From Anastatus disparis (Eukaryota; Arthropoda; Insecta; Hymenoptera; Eupelmidae), in contig JAFFSR010000353.1 in NCBI GenBank assembly GCA_017163975.1, positions 3,566,501 to 3,630,500 on the forward strand: 64,000 nt of DNA, read 5' to 3'. A program made the position numbers and the translations under genes. A model generated the notes under the pieces. It was not told the origin of the DNA. It did not search any database and worked only from the letters and a program-made list of their open reading frames with translations. Shown here in pieces: positions 32,640-44,645 of this stretch (its first letter is position 1; the number at the start of each line of letters is the position of its first letter).

Positions 32640-34580
32640 TATGATTTTACATTTTAAGGGACTACCATGGCTACAGAAGTCATTTATATCGTCTGCGAAC
32701 TGTGTGACTATAACGCTTTTGGGGACGCCAACGGTGATATCCTTAACGTAAATAAAGTATAAGAGCGGACTAAGTACCCCGCCTTAGGGAACTTCCTTGT
32801 AGCTGTATCTAAATTCATTTTTAAGAATAGCAGAGAAGATAGTTCTTCTAAGTGTAATAAACTTGATGAATTTGACTAGAGATTTTGAACATTCGGTTAA
32901 AGCTAATTTTACTAAGAGAACGTCACTGTTGATATTCTCATAAGCGGAGCCTTTCCTGAGACCCGATTGACTATTTGGTATAATATTATAAAATTCGCAG
33001 TATTATTTTAAACGATTTTTAACCAACGATTCAAAGACCTTGCCTAAACTTGCAGTAAAAGAGATCGGTGTTACACCTTTGTTATTAGGTTTGTCAATAA
33101 ATAGAACGAAAGACATAAAGATACATTTCATTGAAAATGTCGAACATAAGTAATTTGTATTTTATAGGTAGTTTTTTGATCGCTTCATAATCGATGACTT
33201 CAAGTCCAGCTGCTGACTCATTTTTTTTAGAGTCTAAAACTAAATTAAATTCTGCGAAATCAAAAAGTCCATAAAAAAATAGCTTGTGATCCTCATAACA
33301 ATTTAGAATAAGTTCAGGATCTGTTTCACACCATAATGGATAGATTTTATTAATAACAGAGTTAAAATTTTCTAAATTTTGTAAATAACAACTTACGTTA
33401 ATAGGTTGGACTTTTGTCCATTTATTTTTTAAAATATTACAAGTGTTCCAGACTTAATTTTTCTTTGTACTAAAATTGATAGTTTCGGCCAAATCTTGAA
33501 ATTTTTCTCTTTTTTTGTTTTTAAAAATCTTTGTTGCTAAGAAGTTCAATCTGTTATATGCTATCCGTTCTGTAATACTTTTGCTATAATTCCTCTTTTA
33601 CAAGGCTGCTTTTTCAAAACTTTGTATTTTATAACACTCCTCGACCCACCACGGTACCGGATCTTAAATTTTTCTGGATCGATTGTTTTTTAGGTACTAT
33701 TGATAAGAGAGCTAGTATCGTAGTCAATAAACATTTCATATATAGTATCTGCTCGGGCGGATGCGAAATTGTCGGACATAAATACAGAGAATTTATGGTT
33801 AAGTTACTCTGAAAATTGTACCCAGTTGGTACGTTTGGATTTGATCTTAAACAATTTTTTTTCATAAGTGTTTTTATGCAAATCAATAATCAATAAACAG
33901 GATAGTGATCAGAGCCTAGAATTTCCTTTCCCACTTCCGTCATGACTCTATCAGCTAGGCTTAAGGATGAAAAAACAAGTTTGATATTAGAATCATTACA
34001 ATTTGCTGGATTAATGTGAGTTAAAGAATCATAATTGTGTAAAAAGAAATTGCTATTGTCAATAGTAAGTGTTAATCTTTCACCGTTTGTGTCTATTTTT
34101 GGGCGATTTCAAAGAACATCATTTGCATTAAAATCTCCTATCAGTAAGCATGGTGTATTATTATCTATAGTTGAGATAATAGAGTCATATGTTCATTGCG
34201 AGAGGATACTCGGAGCTCAGTAGCATACAATAATGTCAATCGATGGGATTGTGTTAGTTAGACTTATTTTACACAGTTTAACACTAAGGGTCTGGGGAGT
34301 TTATGTGAGCTTCTTTGAAAATGATGTCCCTTTTCACCATTATTAAAATATTGCCTCCTCTTGAGTGATCCTGATTCTTTTGCAGTTGAACAAAACCTGG
34401 TGCGAACGTGGATCGGTAATTATTTATTGAATTCGATGAATCCTGCAGCTATGATTTAACACATAAAATATACTGATGTCCTTGAGTAGTTTAGGCAGTC
34501 ATTTTGCGTTTATTAATGCTTCGTGCATTCCAAAAGAGAACACGAAGCGATTTATAATTTGTGTTGCTTATTTTATCCAT
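32640..34580 (-). pseudogene. retrotransposon ORF2: endonuclease and partial reverse transcriptase, decayed
   Basis: Read on the minus strand from the ATG at 34580, MDKISNTNYKSLRVLFWNAR includes the W-N-A-R motif that opens the AP-type endonuclease. RGGNILIMVKRDIIFK follows after stops. Further on, DPVPWWVEECYKIQSFEKAA, GVTPISFTASLGKVFESLVK and EVP*GGVLSPLLYFIYVKDI then TQFADD give reverse transcriptase blocks in order; the * marks a stop replacing the usual Gln. Many frameshifts separate the blocks. The sequence ends soon after FADD. Confidence 0.65.
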
Positions 34581-35189
34581 AATTATTGACTTAATAAACT
34601 TTATTTAGATGCGTTATCTAGTTGATGTTTGTCATGATCACTTTTGAAATCATTGCTGTCACTAATGCTATGGGTTTCCTCTTCAAAGTTGTTTAATACA
34701 AGCTTTTTTTAGTTTTAGTCAATTTAGATTTGACTGATTTAATAGTAATGAGAGGATATTCTAAATCTATGGAAGTAATTATATCCGTGATTTTATCTGT
34801 GATTTTTTTGCTTCGTCAAAAATGTTTGGATTTTGATACGTGTATTTTAACAAGCTTACGAGTTGCTCGTAGTTGACTGGAGCATCGCATTGAGGGTTCT
34901 CGAAGATGTTTTTACTAGATAAAAGTGCCTCCTCAATTTAGTTGAACCTTTCTTCCAGACTATTTTCAATTTCTCTTTTTTTATGGTTTGGTCCTTTTTT
35001 GTTTGGCAATATTTACTGTCTTTGCGTTTTGTGTGATAATTGATGACGCCATTTGAGATGATGTTACGCTATCTATTGTTGACAGCGGGTGCTTAAAAAC
35101 GCTTGTGTTAACTTTCTCTTCTCTTCTTCTCTTGTGTGTTAACTTGATTTATTTTATCCGAATTGTTTGGATCTTGAGTTTTGACTTGG

Positions 35190-35888
35190 CTATCTGTTGT
35201 TTTGAATTAAACCGGTGTTGTCGTTGATTATCTGTGAGCAGTTCTTTGATATGTGCCCTTCAAGTTTGCAATTGAAACACTTTAACGACTCAGTGCCTGC
35301 ATTAATAAAGTAATTTATGTCTCCATGTTTGAGTTTAAATATATTGGGAATTTTAGGTTTATCATTCGTCTTGACATAAACTTGCCTTCTGGCACTGAAT
35401 ATATGTTTGTATTTGTCGTTGTCAATGCTTACCTTAATGTATGTAACTTGCAAATTACGGTTAACGTTAAATTTATCCAATATAGCTTCTAATAAAATTT
35501 TCGTTATCGTCAGCGAAACTTTTGAGAAGATAATTCTTTTGTGTTTGGCTACTAAAAGCCTTATATACACTGTTTCATCTTTGATTAGAATCGACTTGGA
35601 ATTTTCTGTTAAATGATCAACAATAGAGTTACTTGCTAAATACAGAACGACGCGTTTCTTAGAAGCTTTAGTCGAAAATAGAATTTTTTCTGGGTCAATT
35701 TTTTCACCAATGACACAAATGTAGTCGGTCAAGGTCAAATCCCATACGCACATCATGACCAGACCCTGCTCTCGTGCGAGGACATCTTCATCTTGCTTGG
35801 CATTCGCGTAACTTGTTGAGAAAAAATCTCTAGAATCGAATAATATAATTTCACTTATTTGAGATAGGTCTCCAGGTACTGAAGCCAT
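35190..35888 (-). CDS. retrotransposon ORF1 (gag-like), zinc knuckle
   Basis: A true ATG at 35888 begins MASVPGDLSQISEIILFDSR. The middle reads KRIIFSKVSLTITKILLEAI and a CCHC knuckle, CFNCKLEGHISKNC, lies near residues 206-219. ORF1 proteins of this type bind element RNA in the ribonucleoprotein. The knuckle and the preceding RRII...S segment have close counterparts in the plus-strand element's ORF1 (CFICKESGHIAKQC, KRIILSNVRPSIPHEVLEKA). The frame closes at 35190, while similar elements continue further, so a frameshift or nonsense change has probably shortened it. Confidence 0.75.
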   Translation of the reverse strand: MASVPGDLSQISEIILFDSRDFFSTSYANAKQDEDVLAREQGLVMMCVWDLTLTDYICVIGEKIDPEKILFSTKASKKRVVLYLASNSIVDHLTENSKSILIKDETVYIRLLVAKHKRIIFSKVSLTITKILLEAILDKFNVNRNLQVTYIKVSIDNDKYKHIFSARRQVYVKTNDKPKIPNIFKLKHGDINYFINAGTESLKCFNCKLEGHISKNCSQIINDNTGLIQNNR

Positions 35889-36474
35889 CTCTTGAGTTTG
35901 CCCCCAGTTACTGAGGGAACAATCATTTCCACGTCACATACAATACACAAAAAAAGCTTATAAAACACGTATTCACTCAACTAATAAAGCGAAAAATAGC
36001 TGAGTAATACAAATACTATACGTCTTTGGGCAAAAGCCCCTATACAGGTCAAGAAAACCAACTTACACGTAAGCAGACGGTCTGTAGGAGTAAAGGTAAA
36101 CACGCTTGGCTTTGTCCAGCGCCTAAGCGTGACTGAAGGACACTCGGTATATTCTCTTATGTCTGCGTCTATAAATAAAAATAAAAATTAATAAATATAT
36201 TTTATAATTTATGAGAATAAATTTATTGAATATATAAATTATTATTATATCATATTAAATCATTTATAATAAAATCTTAAACAACATTGATTATATAACT
36301 AAAATCAGTTTCACGTCTGCTCTCGTACAGTACAGACGTGTTTTCTTGTTGCTCCGCTATGGTTCGCGAGTAAACAAGTTGTGTTGAGTTGTGGTCGCTC
36401 TGTGTTACAATATTGAAAAACGCCAATACTAGACAACACAAAGCAAATTTTCTTACACCAGGAGGCGGGTGAAG

Positions 36475-37856
36475 ATGGCTCCTCATGGGGGAGACTATGC
36501 CGCTTCGGGTAATACGCAAACAGCATCAACTAGTCAAAATAAAAGTTTTTCATCGGTTATAAGTGCAGAGAATTTTCCCAAAGATGAGCAGGCTGTTGTC
36601 CTTGACTCATTGGAAAACTGCACTTTAGATAATTATGTTTTGGAAATTTTAAAGTTAGTCAAAAGTGAGTGTATTGTTGCGATTTCTAGAATTTCAAATA
36701 ATCGTTTGTGCGTCTATTTCAATTCAAAGGAAATTTCTGATCATTTAGTTGACGCTCATAAAAGTATAAACATTGACAATAAGTTGCTGTATTTTCGACC
36801 ACTGATAGCGCGTTCTAAGCGTATAATACTATCCAATGTCAGACCGTCTATACCGCATGAGGTATTAGAAAAAGCTCTAGTCAACCTTAACATCAAACTG
36901 GTTTCCAAGGTCACATCAATTAGAGCTGGAGTTTCAATTCCTGGTTGCGCACCTATAGTGAGCTTTCGTAGACAAGTTTTTATACATCCTGACAGTTTAT
37001 CTTTAGTGCCCGAATCTTTACAGGTCAATTATGAAGGCAACATATTTAGAATTTTTGCATCTTCAGACTCCATGAAGTGTTTTATATGTAAGGAATCGGG
37101 GCACATAGCTAAGCAGTGTCCAATAAACACTTTAAGTCAAAACAATGACAATACAAACGATTCTAATTACGATAAGAATTTTCCATCTCTACCCAAAACA
37201 ACTCAAATAGATAATATCAAACAGAAAGAGATTAACAATACAAATGTAAACACGATGGACTACGAAACCATGGAACAATGTACTAATTTAAATAATGAAA
37301 ACAATTTACCTACAGATAAGCAAGATTCAATAAACATTTCTTCAACGTCACAAGATAATCAAAACAACGACGAAAATTTCAAAAGGCCTCTCTCTCTCTT
37401 TCATCTATAATATCTTCCAATGACTCAGCGGAAAATTCTACTCAGCTATTAAATACTAATAAATCTAACAGCTCTAAATGTCAAATACAGCATAAGAAGA
37501 AAATTAATTCAGGTAGAAAGAAACCTAGGCTTGAACTCACTGCGGTAGAATAAGAAGCTCAAGTAATGTCTGCTAAACCATATATTGATAATAATACTGA
37601 TAAATTTCCGCTTAACTTTCAAGAATTTTCTAAGTTTCTGTTTGAATCTTATGGACACAAGAATATTCCTTCGCTAGCTGAAGAATTTACCAAAGAAACG
37701 TCTGCTCTCCTAGACATGTTGAACAGTGTCATCAACTTCATTAATGATAGAAATTTAAAGAGCCGCATTTTAAGAATAACGAAAAGGCTATGCTCTACAG
37801 AAGAGATAGAATCACAAACAGACGACGCTAGCTCACAAGATGGTGATGATAATTAA
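36475..37856 (+). pseudogene. retrotransposon ORF1 (gag-like), two small lesions
   Basis: The ATG at 36475 begins MAPHGGDYAASGNTQTASTS. SECIVAISRISNNRLCVYFN and KRIILSNVRPSIPHEVLEKA form the central domain, and the zinc knuckle CFICKESGHIAKQC lies near residues 200-213. An Asn/Thr-rich tail follows. The frame breaks in a CT run near 37395; the shifted frame continues with KKKINSGRKKPRLELTAVE to a TAA at 37551. Downstream of that stop, in the same frame, NFQEFSKFLFESYGHKNIPS continues to 37856. One indel and one stop thus separate it from a protein of about 460 residues. It would bind element RNA. Confidence 0.75.
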
Positions 37857-37882
37857 AAAAAAAAAAAAAAAAAAAACACAAA

Positions 37883-40800
37883 ATGAATACAAATACACAT
37901 AAGCTCAAAGACATTAAAATAATGTTTTGGAATGCGCGTAGCATTCTCCCGAAATATAATGAGATTTCTACAATTCTGCCACGCATAGACATTTTAGCAT
38001 GTGTCGAGACCTGGCTTACCCCCTTGCATAACTTCAACTTTCCGGGCTTTGTAACCTACAGAAAAGACAGGCTTAATGGGAGGGGAGGAGGACTTCTACT
38101 ACTCATCAGAAGAAATATTCCTTATGTAAGCATTGACTGTGTGACAACCCTGGGGATCAGGAGGTTGCACTAAATTTATAAAAATATATAAGCTATAATT
38201 AATTAAGTAACAAATAATAAGAGAAACTTTATTTAAGAAATATGTACAGTAATCGTACGCTCGCTCAAAATGGACGCCAGCCGCGTATAGCGTACGCGAC
38301 GCCGCTTGCTTTAATTAAATAACTATTGGCACGACGAAAAGCAAATATTACAAAAACGTAAGCTAAAAGGGACACGAGCAATAAACACACAAGAAAATAA
38401 CGAATTAGAAAAGCACGAAGGGAATATATGCAATAAAACGCGCACGCGATCGCCCGGCACACACGTCGTAAAAGACAAAAATAAATTATATAAGTTTAAT
38501 TAGCAATCGTGCACTCGCAACAATTTTGAGCACAATAAAATAACTTTGAGAATAGTGAATTTATCTATTCTCGCTCACTCAAGCTTACGATATTCGCACG
38601 CACAAAATTAATACTACTCGATATCGCAAGCCGAAACGCTCTTTATCGGACGCCGGCGACAGAAGGAATAATAATGGTATTCCTTCTCGTCTATGCTCAG
38701 CTTCATCTCTCTTGCTGTACGCTGCGCGCGCCGCAAGAGAGAGACAAACGATCCTAAACGGACCCAAGCTCAGCTACTCGAGTCAAGCTGCTCGCTAGCT
38801 ATCTCAGTGCACATTATACGTGCTTTATAAATTCGCACGTGTGTGCCAACGATTTTGGGTTATGCTCTTAAATATTTGACTCGCGTGGTCTGCTTTCCGT
38901 CTTGCCCGTAGCTAGATGCTCCCTTCTGTCGGCTATATGCGCCACAAATATACATAAAAGTAATATGGCCAATCTGCCATGTTACAACTGTTCTACAACA
39001 AATCAAGACTTATTTGAAATATGCGGCGTTACCATTACGAGTGTTGAACCAAGCTTAGATTTATTTCTATGTTATAGACCGCCGGGTCACAGTCTCTCTC
39101 AAGCCTCATGGCAAGACCTTTTTATTAATGTGGTTAACAGTCAAAGATGTATAGTGCTTGGTGATTATAATTCTCACAACACAATGTGGAATTGTGAACA
39201 CACTGATAATAATGGTCATAGCTTAGAATTAACTTTACTAGATAACAATTTATTTCTACATAATATTGATACCGTAACTTACGTTAATGAGCGTCAAAAT
39301 TATCAATCAAATCTTGACCTTGTAATTTCTAGCACCAATATTTCTAATGAGGTTTCCTATGAGGTTTGCGAAGAGACTTTAGGATCTGACCATTTTCCGA
39401 TATATGTAAATTATCCTATAGAGCGTATTAGGCATTTTTATGAAAAAAAAACTTCAAACTAAAAACAGTACGTACTAATTGGCAACTTTTTTCTGATGGC
39501 CTTGATAATAATTACGATAAATTTCTTGCTGACAATTATGATGATTTATCAGCTTCAGATAAATATAATTTTTTTATTGACATCATTACCTCAGAAATTA
39601 GTAATGCTAATAAACGAAATATAATACTAGGTAAAAAAGCATGTAATAATAAAAAGCATAACCCTGTTCCTTGGTGGGACTCTGACTGTGACAGGGTTAA
39701 GAGACTAAGATTGGCATCATATAAAAAATGGAAATACTCACGAAAACTTGAAGACTTAATCTCTTACAACAAAAACTACGCGATTGCTACTAGAATGTTT
39801 AAGCAAAAAAAAAGATTGCTTCAAGAAATTTGCCTCGTCAATTGACCTACGTACCAGTCAGAGTTTCGTATGGAATAAATGTAAAATTTTTTTTAAAAAA
39901 TGGGTAAAAGTTATACCACAATTCACTGACAATCATTTACAAAACACAGATATTCATAACACATTAAACAAACTAAGCCCCCCCTGGGTAGAAACTGATC
40001 CCAGACAGGTTTCTCATTGCGGAAAAAACCCTTTCTTAGAAAAGGCATTCTCCTTCGCTGAGTTTAACATTGCTCTCAGTGAGAAGAAAGACAGCTCTGC
40101 TTGTGGGATGGATGGGATTGATTTCGAGGTTATCAAAAGAATACCTACTAAATTTAAACTGTTGCTTTTGGACATATTTAACTCTATGTACTCTTGTAAT
40201 GATTATCCACATAGTTGGAAAAACTCCTTTATCCATTTCGTCCCCAAACCTGAAGGAATAGGACTCAGGCCAATAGCACTCACTTCCTGCTTATGCAGGC
40301 TTTTTGAGACCATGATTCAAAACAGGTTGCAATTCTGGGCTGAAACTAATAGCTTACTTCCAAACAGTCAAAACGGATTTAGAAAAGGCAGATCTTGTAC
40401 AGATAATATCATAAATCTGGCAATGACTGTGGATGAGTCCTTCATAGAAAAAAAACATGTCTTGGCTGCCTTTCTTGATGTTCAGGGAGCTTTTGGCAAT
40501 GTTGATATCAACATTCTTAATAATCTTCTAGCTGAACTTGATTGCCCAGAGTCTCTAATTCGATATATACATTTTATTATGCATCAGCGATACATCTACA
40601 CGAATGAAACTAATCATATCCCTCACTTCGTCTACAAAGGTGTCCCACAGGGGGGTGTATTGAGTCCGCTACTTCATATAATCTATGTTTCTAAAATCGT
40701 TACTAATCTTCAGAAGTCTATTCAAATTTCACAGTATGCAGATGATATAGCCCTTTATATTAGATGCAAAAACATCAAAAGGGGAACACGCATATTGAAC

Positions 40801-42477
40801 AATGCAATAATAGAAATCCAAAACAATTTACTACAACTTGGACTTCAACTTGCTCCACAAAAGACTAAATTTCTTCACTTTAACAATAATAAAGTTCTTC
40901 CTGGTACTATGTCTCTCAAAGTTGATGACTATCTAATACCATCAAGTAGATCAGTCCGATTTTTGGGTGTCACCTTTGATTATTTACTGTCTTTTACCAC
41001 CCATTATAAACAGGTATTTCAAAAATGCTCCAGAGCCATCAATATAGTTAAATTTCTATGTGGAAAATGGTGGGGGTCTGACCCTAGCACTCTTCTTATT
41101 TTATACAAATCTTTTGTCAGATCTATTATAGATTACTGTAGCTTTATCACATACCCTAAAAGTCCTACATTACAAAACAGACTTGAAAGAATCTAATACT
41201 CTGCCATCAGAATGGCGCTAGGATACAGGAAAAGCACTCCCACTAACATTCTCCTTGGTGAAACTAAGATTGACATGATAATTGACAGAACTACTTTAAT
41301 GGGTGAAAAATACTTTGCAAAAATCTACACCAACAATAGCTCTCTCACTTACAAAACAACTCTGAAATACATAAACATTTGCAATAAAAATAATAAGGAA
41401 GGACGAAGTTTAAAACATAGTATAGCTCATTCTGTTATAACCCATGCCACTGTACTTAATGCACAAAAACAATACTCTATATATAATCACAATTATGACA
41501 CTGTAGTCACAAGCATTCCACACGATCTTACAATAGGACAAAACCTGCAGACATCAAATAATCCTAATCAAGACCTCACAACATTCCTCTTACAACAAAA
41601 TGCAATACCCATCTACACAGATGGTTCAAAATATCCCACTGCGAACTCTGCTGGGGCTTCATGTATTTGCCCCTTTTTAAACATCAAACAAACTGCCTCT
41701 ATTAGCATAGAGGCTTCGATTTTTACTGCTGAGTGTGTTGCCATTGAAATGGCTCTCAAAATAATTAATTCTCACAATATGTACAGCTTCCTCATCTTCA
41801 CTGACTCACTTAGTGCACTGCAAGCGTTAAAATCTTGCGAATTCAATATCAGAACAAACCCATATATACTTAAAATTAAAGAAAAGGTTAATGAATTCTA
41901 TAAAGATAACATCCATAACACTACTGTCAGTTTCTATTGGCTCCCTGCACATGTGGGAATCGATGGAAATGAGGAGGCTGATATTCAAGCCAAAACAGCC
42001 ACTGCCTGCGCTCCTGATACTGACATCACTATACCATACATAGATTTTTTTTCTCAATATAAGAAAAGTGCGAGTTACAACACTAGCAACAGGATTGTAA
42101 ACCAGGGTTACTCTAAGGGCGTTAAGTATTTTGAATTGTTTTATGACTCTAATAAAATACCTTGGTATAAGAACTCAAATTACTCTCGAGAAGTCATTGT
42201 TAACATAAGTAGAATGCGCTCTAACCATTATGCCCTCGCTGCGACTCTGTACAGAATTGGTGTGGTAGAGTCTGCGAAATGCGATTGTGGAGAATCAGAC
42301 GAAGATCTAAATCACGTTATCTGGCAATGTAAAAAGTGTAAAGTACAGCGAAAAAAATTAATACGTTCTATAAATATGTATCTACTGCTTAACATTGACT
42401 CAATTTTGTGTGAACCTAAAGGCAAAGCATGTTTTCACATAATTATGTTTTTAAAAGATAAAGGTATAAATGTTTAA
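37883..42477 (+). pseudogene. retrotransposon ORF2: endonuclease, reverse transcriptase, RNase H
   Basis: The ATG at 37883 follows a run of A. The endonuclease begins KIMFWNARSILPKYNEIS, has ETWLTPL and RGGGLLLLIRR, is split by the LTR at 38140, and resumes with FLCYRPPG, VLGDYNSHN and LGSDHFPIYV. Reverse transcriptase blocks include LRPIALTSCLCRLFE, QNGFRKGRSCTDN, AAFLDVQGAFGNV, GVPQGGVLSPLLH and QYADDIALY. RNase H has IYTDGSK, TAECVAIEMAL, IFTDSLSALQAL and LPAHVGIDGNEEAD, with its acidic residues present. A Cys/His cluster (CDCGESDEDLNH...C) lies at the C-terminus. Lesions: frameshifts in A-runs near 39450 and 39805, a stop at 41194, and the LTR insertion. It encodes the machinery for nicking the target and copying element RNA into DNA. 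Confidence 0.85.
38140..38986. mobile_element. solo LTR inserted in the retrotransposon ORF2, 847 bp
   Basis: It begins TGTGACAACCCTGGGGATCA and ends GCCATGTTACA, so its ends are short inverted repeats (TGTGAC/GTTACA). The 4 bases ACTG lie directly before (38136-38139) and directly after (38987-38990), a 4-bp target duplication as gypsy-type integrases make. Removing the LTR and one ACTG rejoins the endonuclease frame without change, which confirms the edges. The interior is GC-richer than its surroundings and contains no ORF. No internal LTR-element sequence is present, so recombination has left a solo LTR. Confidence 0.85.
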
Positions 42478-42625
42478 GATGTTATTTAGTTAGGATTTAT
42501 TAAGTTTAAGGTATATAAAATGTAACTATTCATGTAATAACAATTTTGTATTTAATTTTTGTAATTTTACAGCCAAAAATAAACCAAACAGGTTTAAATG
42601 GCTTTAAACAATAAAAAAAAATATA

Positions 42626-43117
42626 TATAACTAAAAAAATTCATTAATTAGTCAAAACTTTAAAATAAAAACAGGGTGAATCAACCAGTACGCTTAAAAC
42701 AAGTAAATGGACACTTTTTGAAGTCTTGTCAAATTAATAGTATTGCAATAATTACAAAATTTAGCACTATTATTCCGCAATGTAAATACTTTACATGCAG
42801 AAGATTGGTTATACATAAGGAAACCGAATGTTCAAGACTTATCTTTAATTTTGTCCAGTTACTGGTGTCGTCCAGGTATAGGCTTATTTACCCTTATAAT
42901 GAATGAAAAACAAATGAAATAAAAAAAATCAGATCTCAGAAAAATCAAATTTTCTTTTAACGTTCAAAACTTATCTTTTCAATAACTTCCATACCAATGC
43001 AAAAACATTTCTAGTATGTAGACATTAATGAATTCTCTTTCATCAAAAAAATTAAATACTTAGCAAATAAAAAAATTTGTTGAGTTGATGTAATAAGGTA
43101 TATGTTTAATACACAGT
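42626..43117. other. no gene seen
   Basis: AT-rich sequence between the retrotransposon tail and the small foldback element. No recognised signal. Confidence 0.4.
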
Positions 43118-43236
43118 TACCGACATTGCAATTTTTCTTATTTTTAATCTTTATTCAAATAGAAGACTGTGATTTGGAGATATTTAAAAAAAAATTGTAT
43201 TAAGAATAAAAAATTTGGAAAACTGCAATGTCGGTA
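43118..43236. mobile_element. 119-bp foldback element (TACCGACATTGCA ends)
   Basis: taccgacattgcaatttttc on the left is mirrored by aaaactgcaatgtcggta on the right, with the inner cttatttttaatc/attaagaataaa also pairing. TA lies at each edge, which fits a tiny TA-targeting element. Confidence 0.6.
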
Positions 43237-43869
43237 TTTTACATTCCCTTAAACAAAATACATACACAAACAAAAAACATAAACCTACTCAAATGCAATC
43301 CAACATCAATTTGTGAGCAAAGCAATTCATAGAATAGACTAACATTTTTTCAATTATTGTACTTCACCTCATGATTATTTCTATTGACCTCCCAAATAAT
43401 AAATTAATGATAGTTCGTTACTTTTAATTTTAATAATAATAAAAAAAACGCGATCGATTATTTTTCACTTAAATAACCAATATATTTTTATAAACGGACA
43501 TTTAATTACAAAAGTTTATTTTTGATAAATAACATTGCAAATAATTAAACTTTAATCGAATAATAATGTAAATCTAAATAAATTGACAAATTATTTAATC
43601 ATCTGAATATATACAGTTGATTACAGGCTTAAAATCCTACTGGTGAAAAAAATCGACAACTCTCTCTTTTGCTCTCTTTCTGCATGAGGTCGTCTGCAGC
43701 TGAGTCCTGAAGCTTTAGCTGTGATTTGCATGCATATCTTGCTTGCATTTTTGGACTCAGAACGACTTTTTGTTTTTGCCTGTATGCTTGCACCTGCCTT
43801 TTTCTCTCTGGTTTTTGCTGCTGTTTTACTGACCTGCATGCTGTTGCTTTTAGTTGCTGTCTGCATTTG
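43237..43869. other. no gene recognised
   Basis: A GC-richer stretch (43640-43930) with open frames lacks any ATG-initiated protein-like ORF. It may belong to the 5' end of the retrotransposon that follows. Confidence 0.3.
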
Positions 43870-43877
43870 AATGTTTA

Positions 43878-44160
43878 GTGCAGTGCTGGTGCAGTGACAT
43901 TGCCATTGTCTGACTCGGCTACAAAATTGACTATTCTTTTTGGTTCTGTAACCCAAAACATAACCTAAAATCGATTACAACAAGTTGTGTTGATATTGGT
44001 GCTCCTTTGTTATTTAGCTTATGTCATGTCTTACGTGCATCTTATTATTAGTGCAGTGCTTGTGCAGTAACAATTTGTTAAAATATTAACGAACAAATCG
44101 TTAATTAACTATTTAGTTTTCTTTATAACCTAAAAATCTATTATTTGTTGATATTGAAAT
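43878..44160 (+). repeat. duplicated 5' unit of retrotransposon A, about 172 bp
   Basis: gtgcagtgctggtgcagtga (43878), cataacctaaaatc (43958) and gttgatattg (43988) recur as gtgcagtgcttgtgcagtaa (44050), tataacctaaaaatc (44126) and gttgatattg (44147). This resembles the tandem 5' promoter monomers seen in some non-LTR elements; promoter function is inference. Confidence 0.5.
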
Positions 44161-44269
44161 ATCAATGTTTATCGACTTTTGATGCAAGTAGCGCCATCTT
44201 TTGCCTTCGCCGAGCATTAACTAATCGTTGGCTGCAGTGGTAACTTATCTTGCTCCGTGGAGCTTGTCT

Positions 44270-44600
44270 ATATTAAGGTTGCTTTCCAATTGTGGTTTTT
44301 GTTTTGAAGGCTAAAGTTTTTACACAATTCAGTAGATTCTCCACTATTTTGAATTAATTATCGATTTGTTTCTATTGCTGAACTATTAGAGGATATTGTA
44401 AAGGCCGCTTTCCATTTAACTTAATTTAAAGGCTGCTCTCTACTTACCTAGTTACATTGCATCGACTTTTTACGTGATTTTAAGGCTGTTTTACACTTGT
44501 TTTTAAATAAGTTACTACTTTATAGTTACTACTCTATATTTAATAAACGGTACAATTGCGGCTGTTTTCTTAAGGCTGATCTCCACCTATCTTACATAAT
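44270..44600 (+). repeat. dispersed short motif AAGGCTGCTTTCCACTT in the 5' UTR
   Basis: Variants occur at 44275 (aaggttgctttccaatt), 44401 (aaggccgctttccattt), 44430 (aaggctgctctctactt), 44482 (aaggctgttttacactt) and 44571 (aaggctgatctccacct). All are in the same orientation with irregular spacing. Confidence 0.6.
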
Positions 44601-44645
44601 ATATTGCTCTGTGTGAGTTATATATTGCTAACTATATCATCCAGA

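Larger units (their letters stand above)
32640..36160 (-). mobile_element. non-LTR retrotransposon, minus strand, 3'-truncated
   Basis: It reads leftward: 5' region (about 36160-35889), ORF1 with a zinc knuckle (35888 down), ORF2 with endonuclease and reverse transcriptase (34580 to about 32640). It stops shortly after the catalytic FADD box, so thumb, RNase H and 3' end are missing. Loss of the 3' end is unusual for this class and implies a later deletion. It is close in sequence organisation to the plus-strand element that starts 300 bp away. Confidence 0.75.
36180..42625 (+). mobile_element. near-full-length non-LTR retrotransposon (R1/LOA/I-like, with RNase H)
   Basis: It reads rightward: 5' UTR (about 36180-36474), ORF1, ORF2 with endonuclease, reverse transcriptase and RNase H, then a 3' end with a poly-A-like tail (aataaaaaaaaatatatat near 42610). 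A solo LTR (38140-38986) interrupts ORF2. ORF1 with a CCHC knuckle together with RNase H points to the I/LOA/R1 group; the exact clade is inference. It is head to head with the minus-strand relative at 32640-36160. Confidence 0.8.

Noticed and set aside
43621..43956. Minus-strand frame of 111 residues rich in Lys/Ser/Ala
   Set aside because: No ATG start, no domain and no relatives are recognised; the region may be part of a retrotransposon 5' end.
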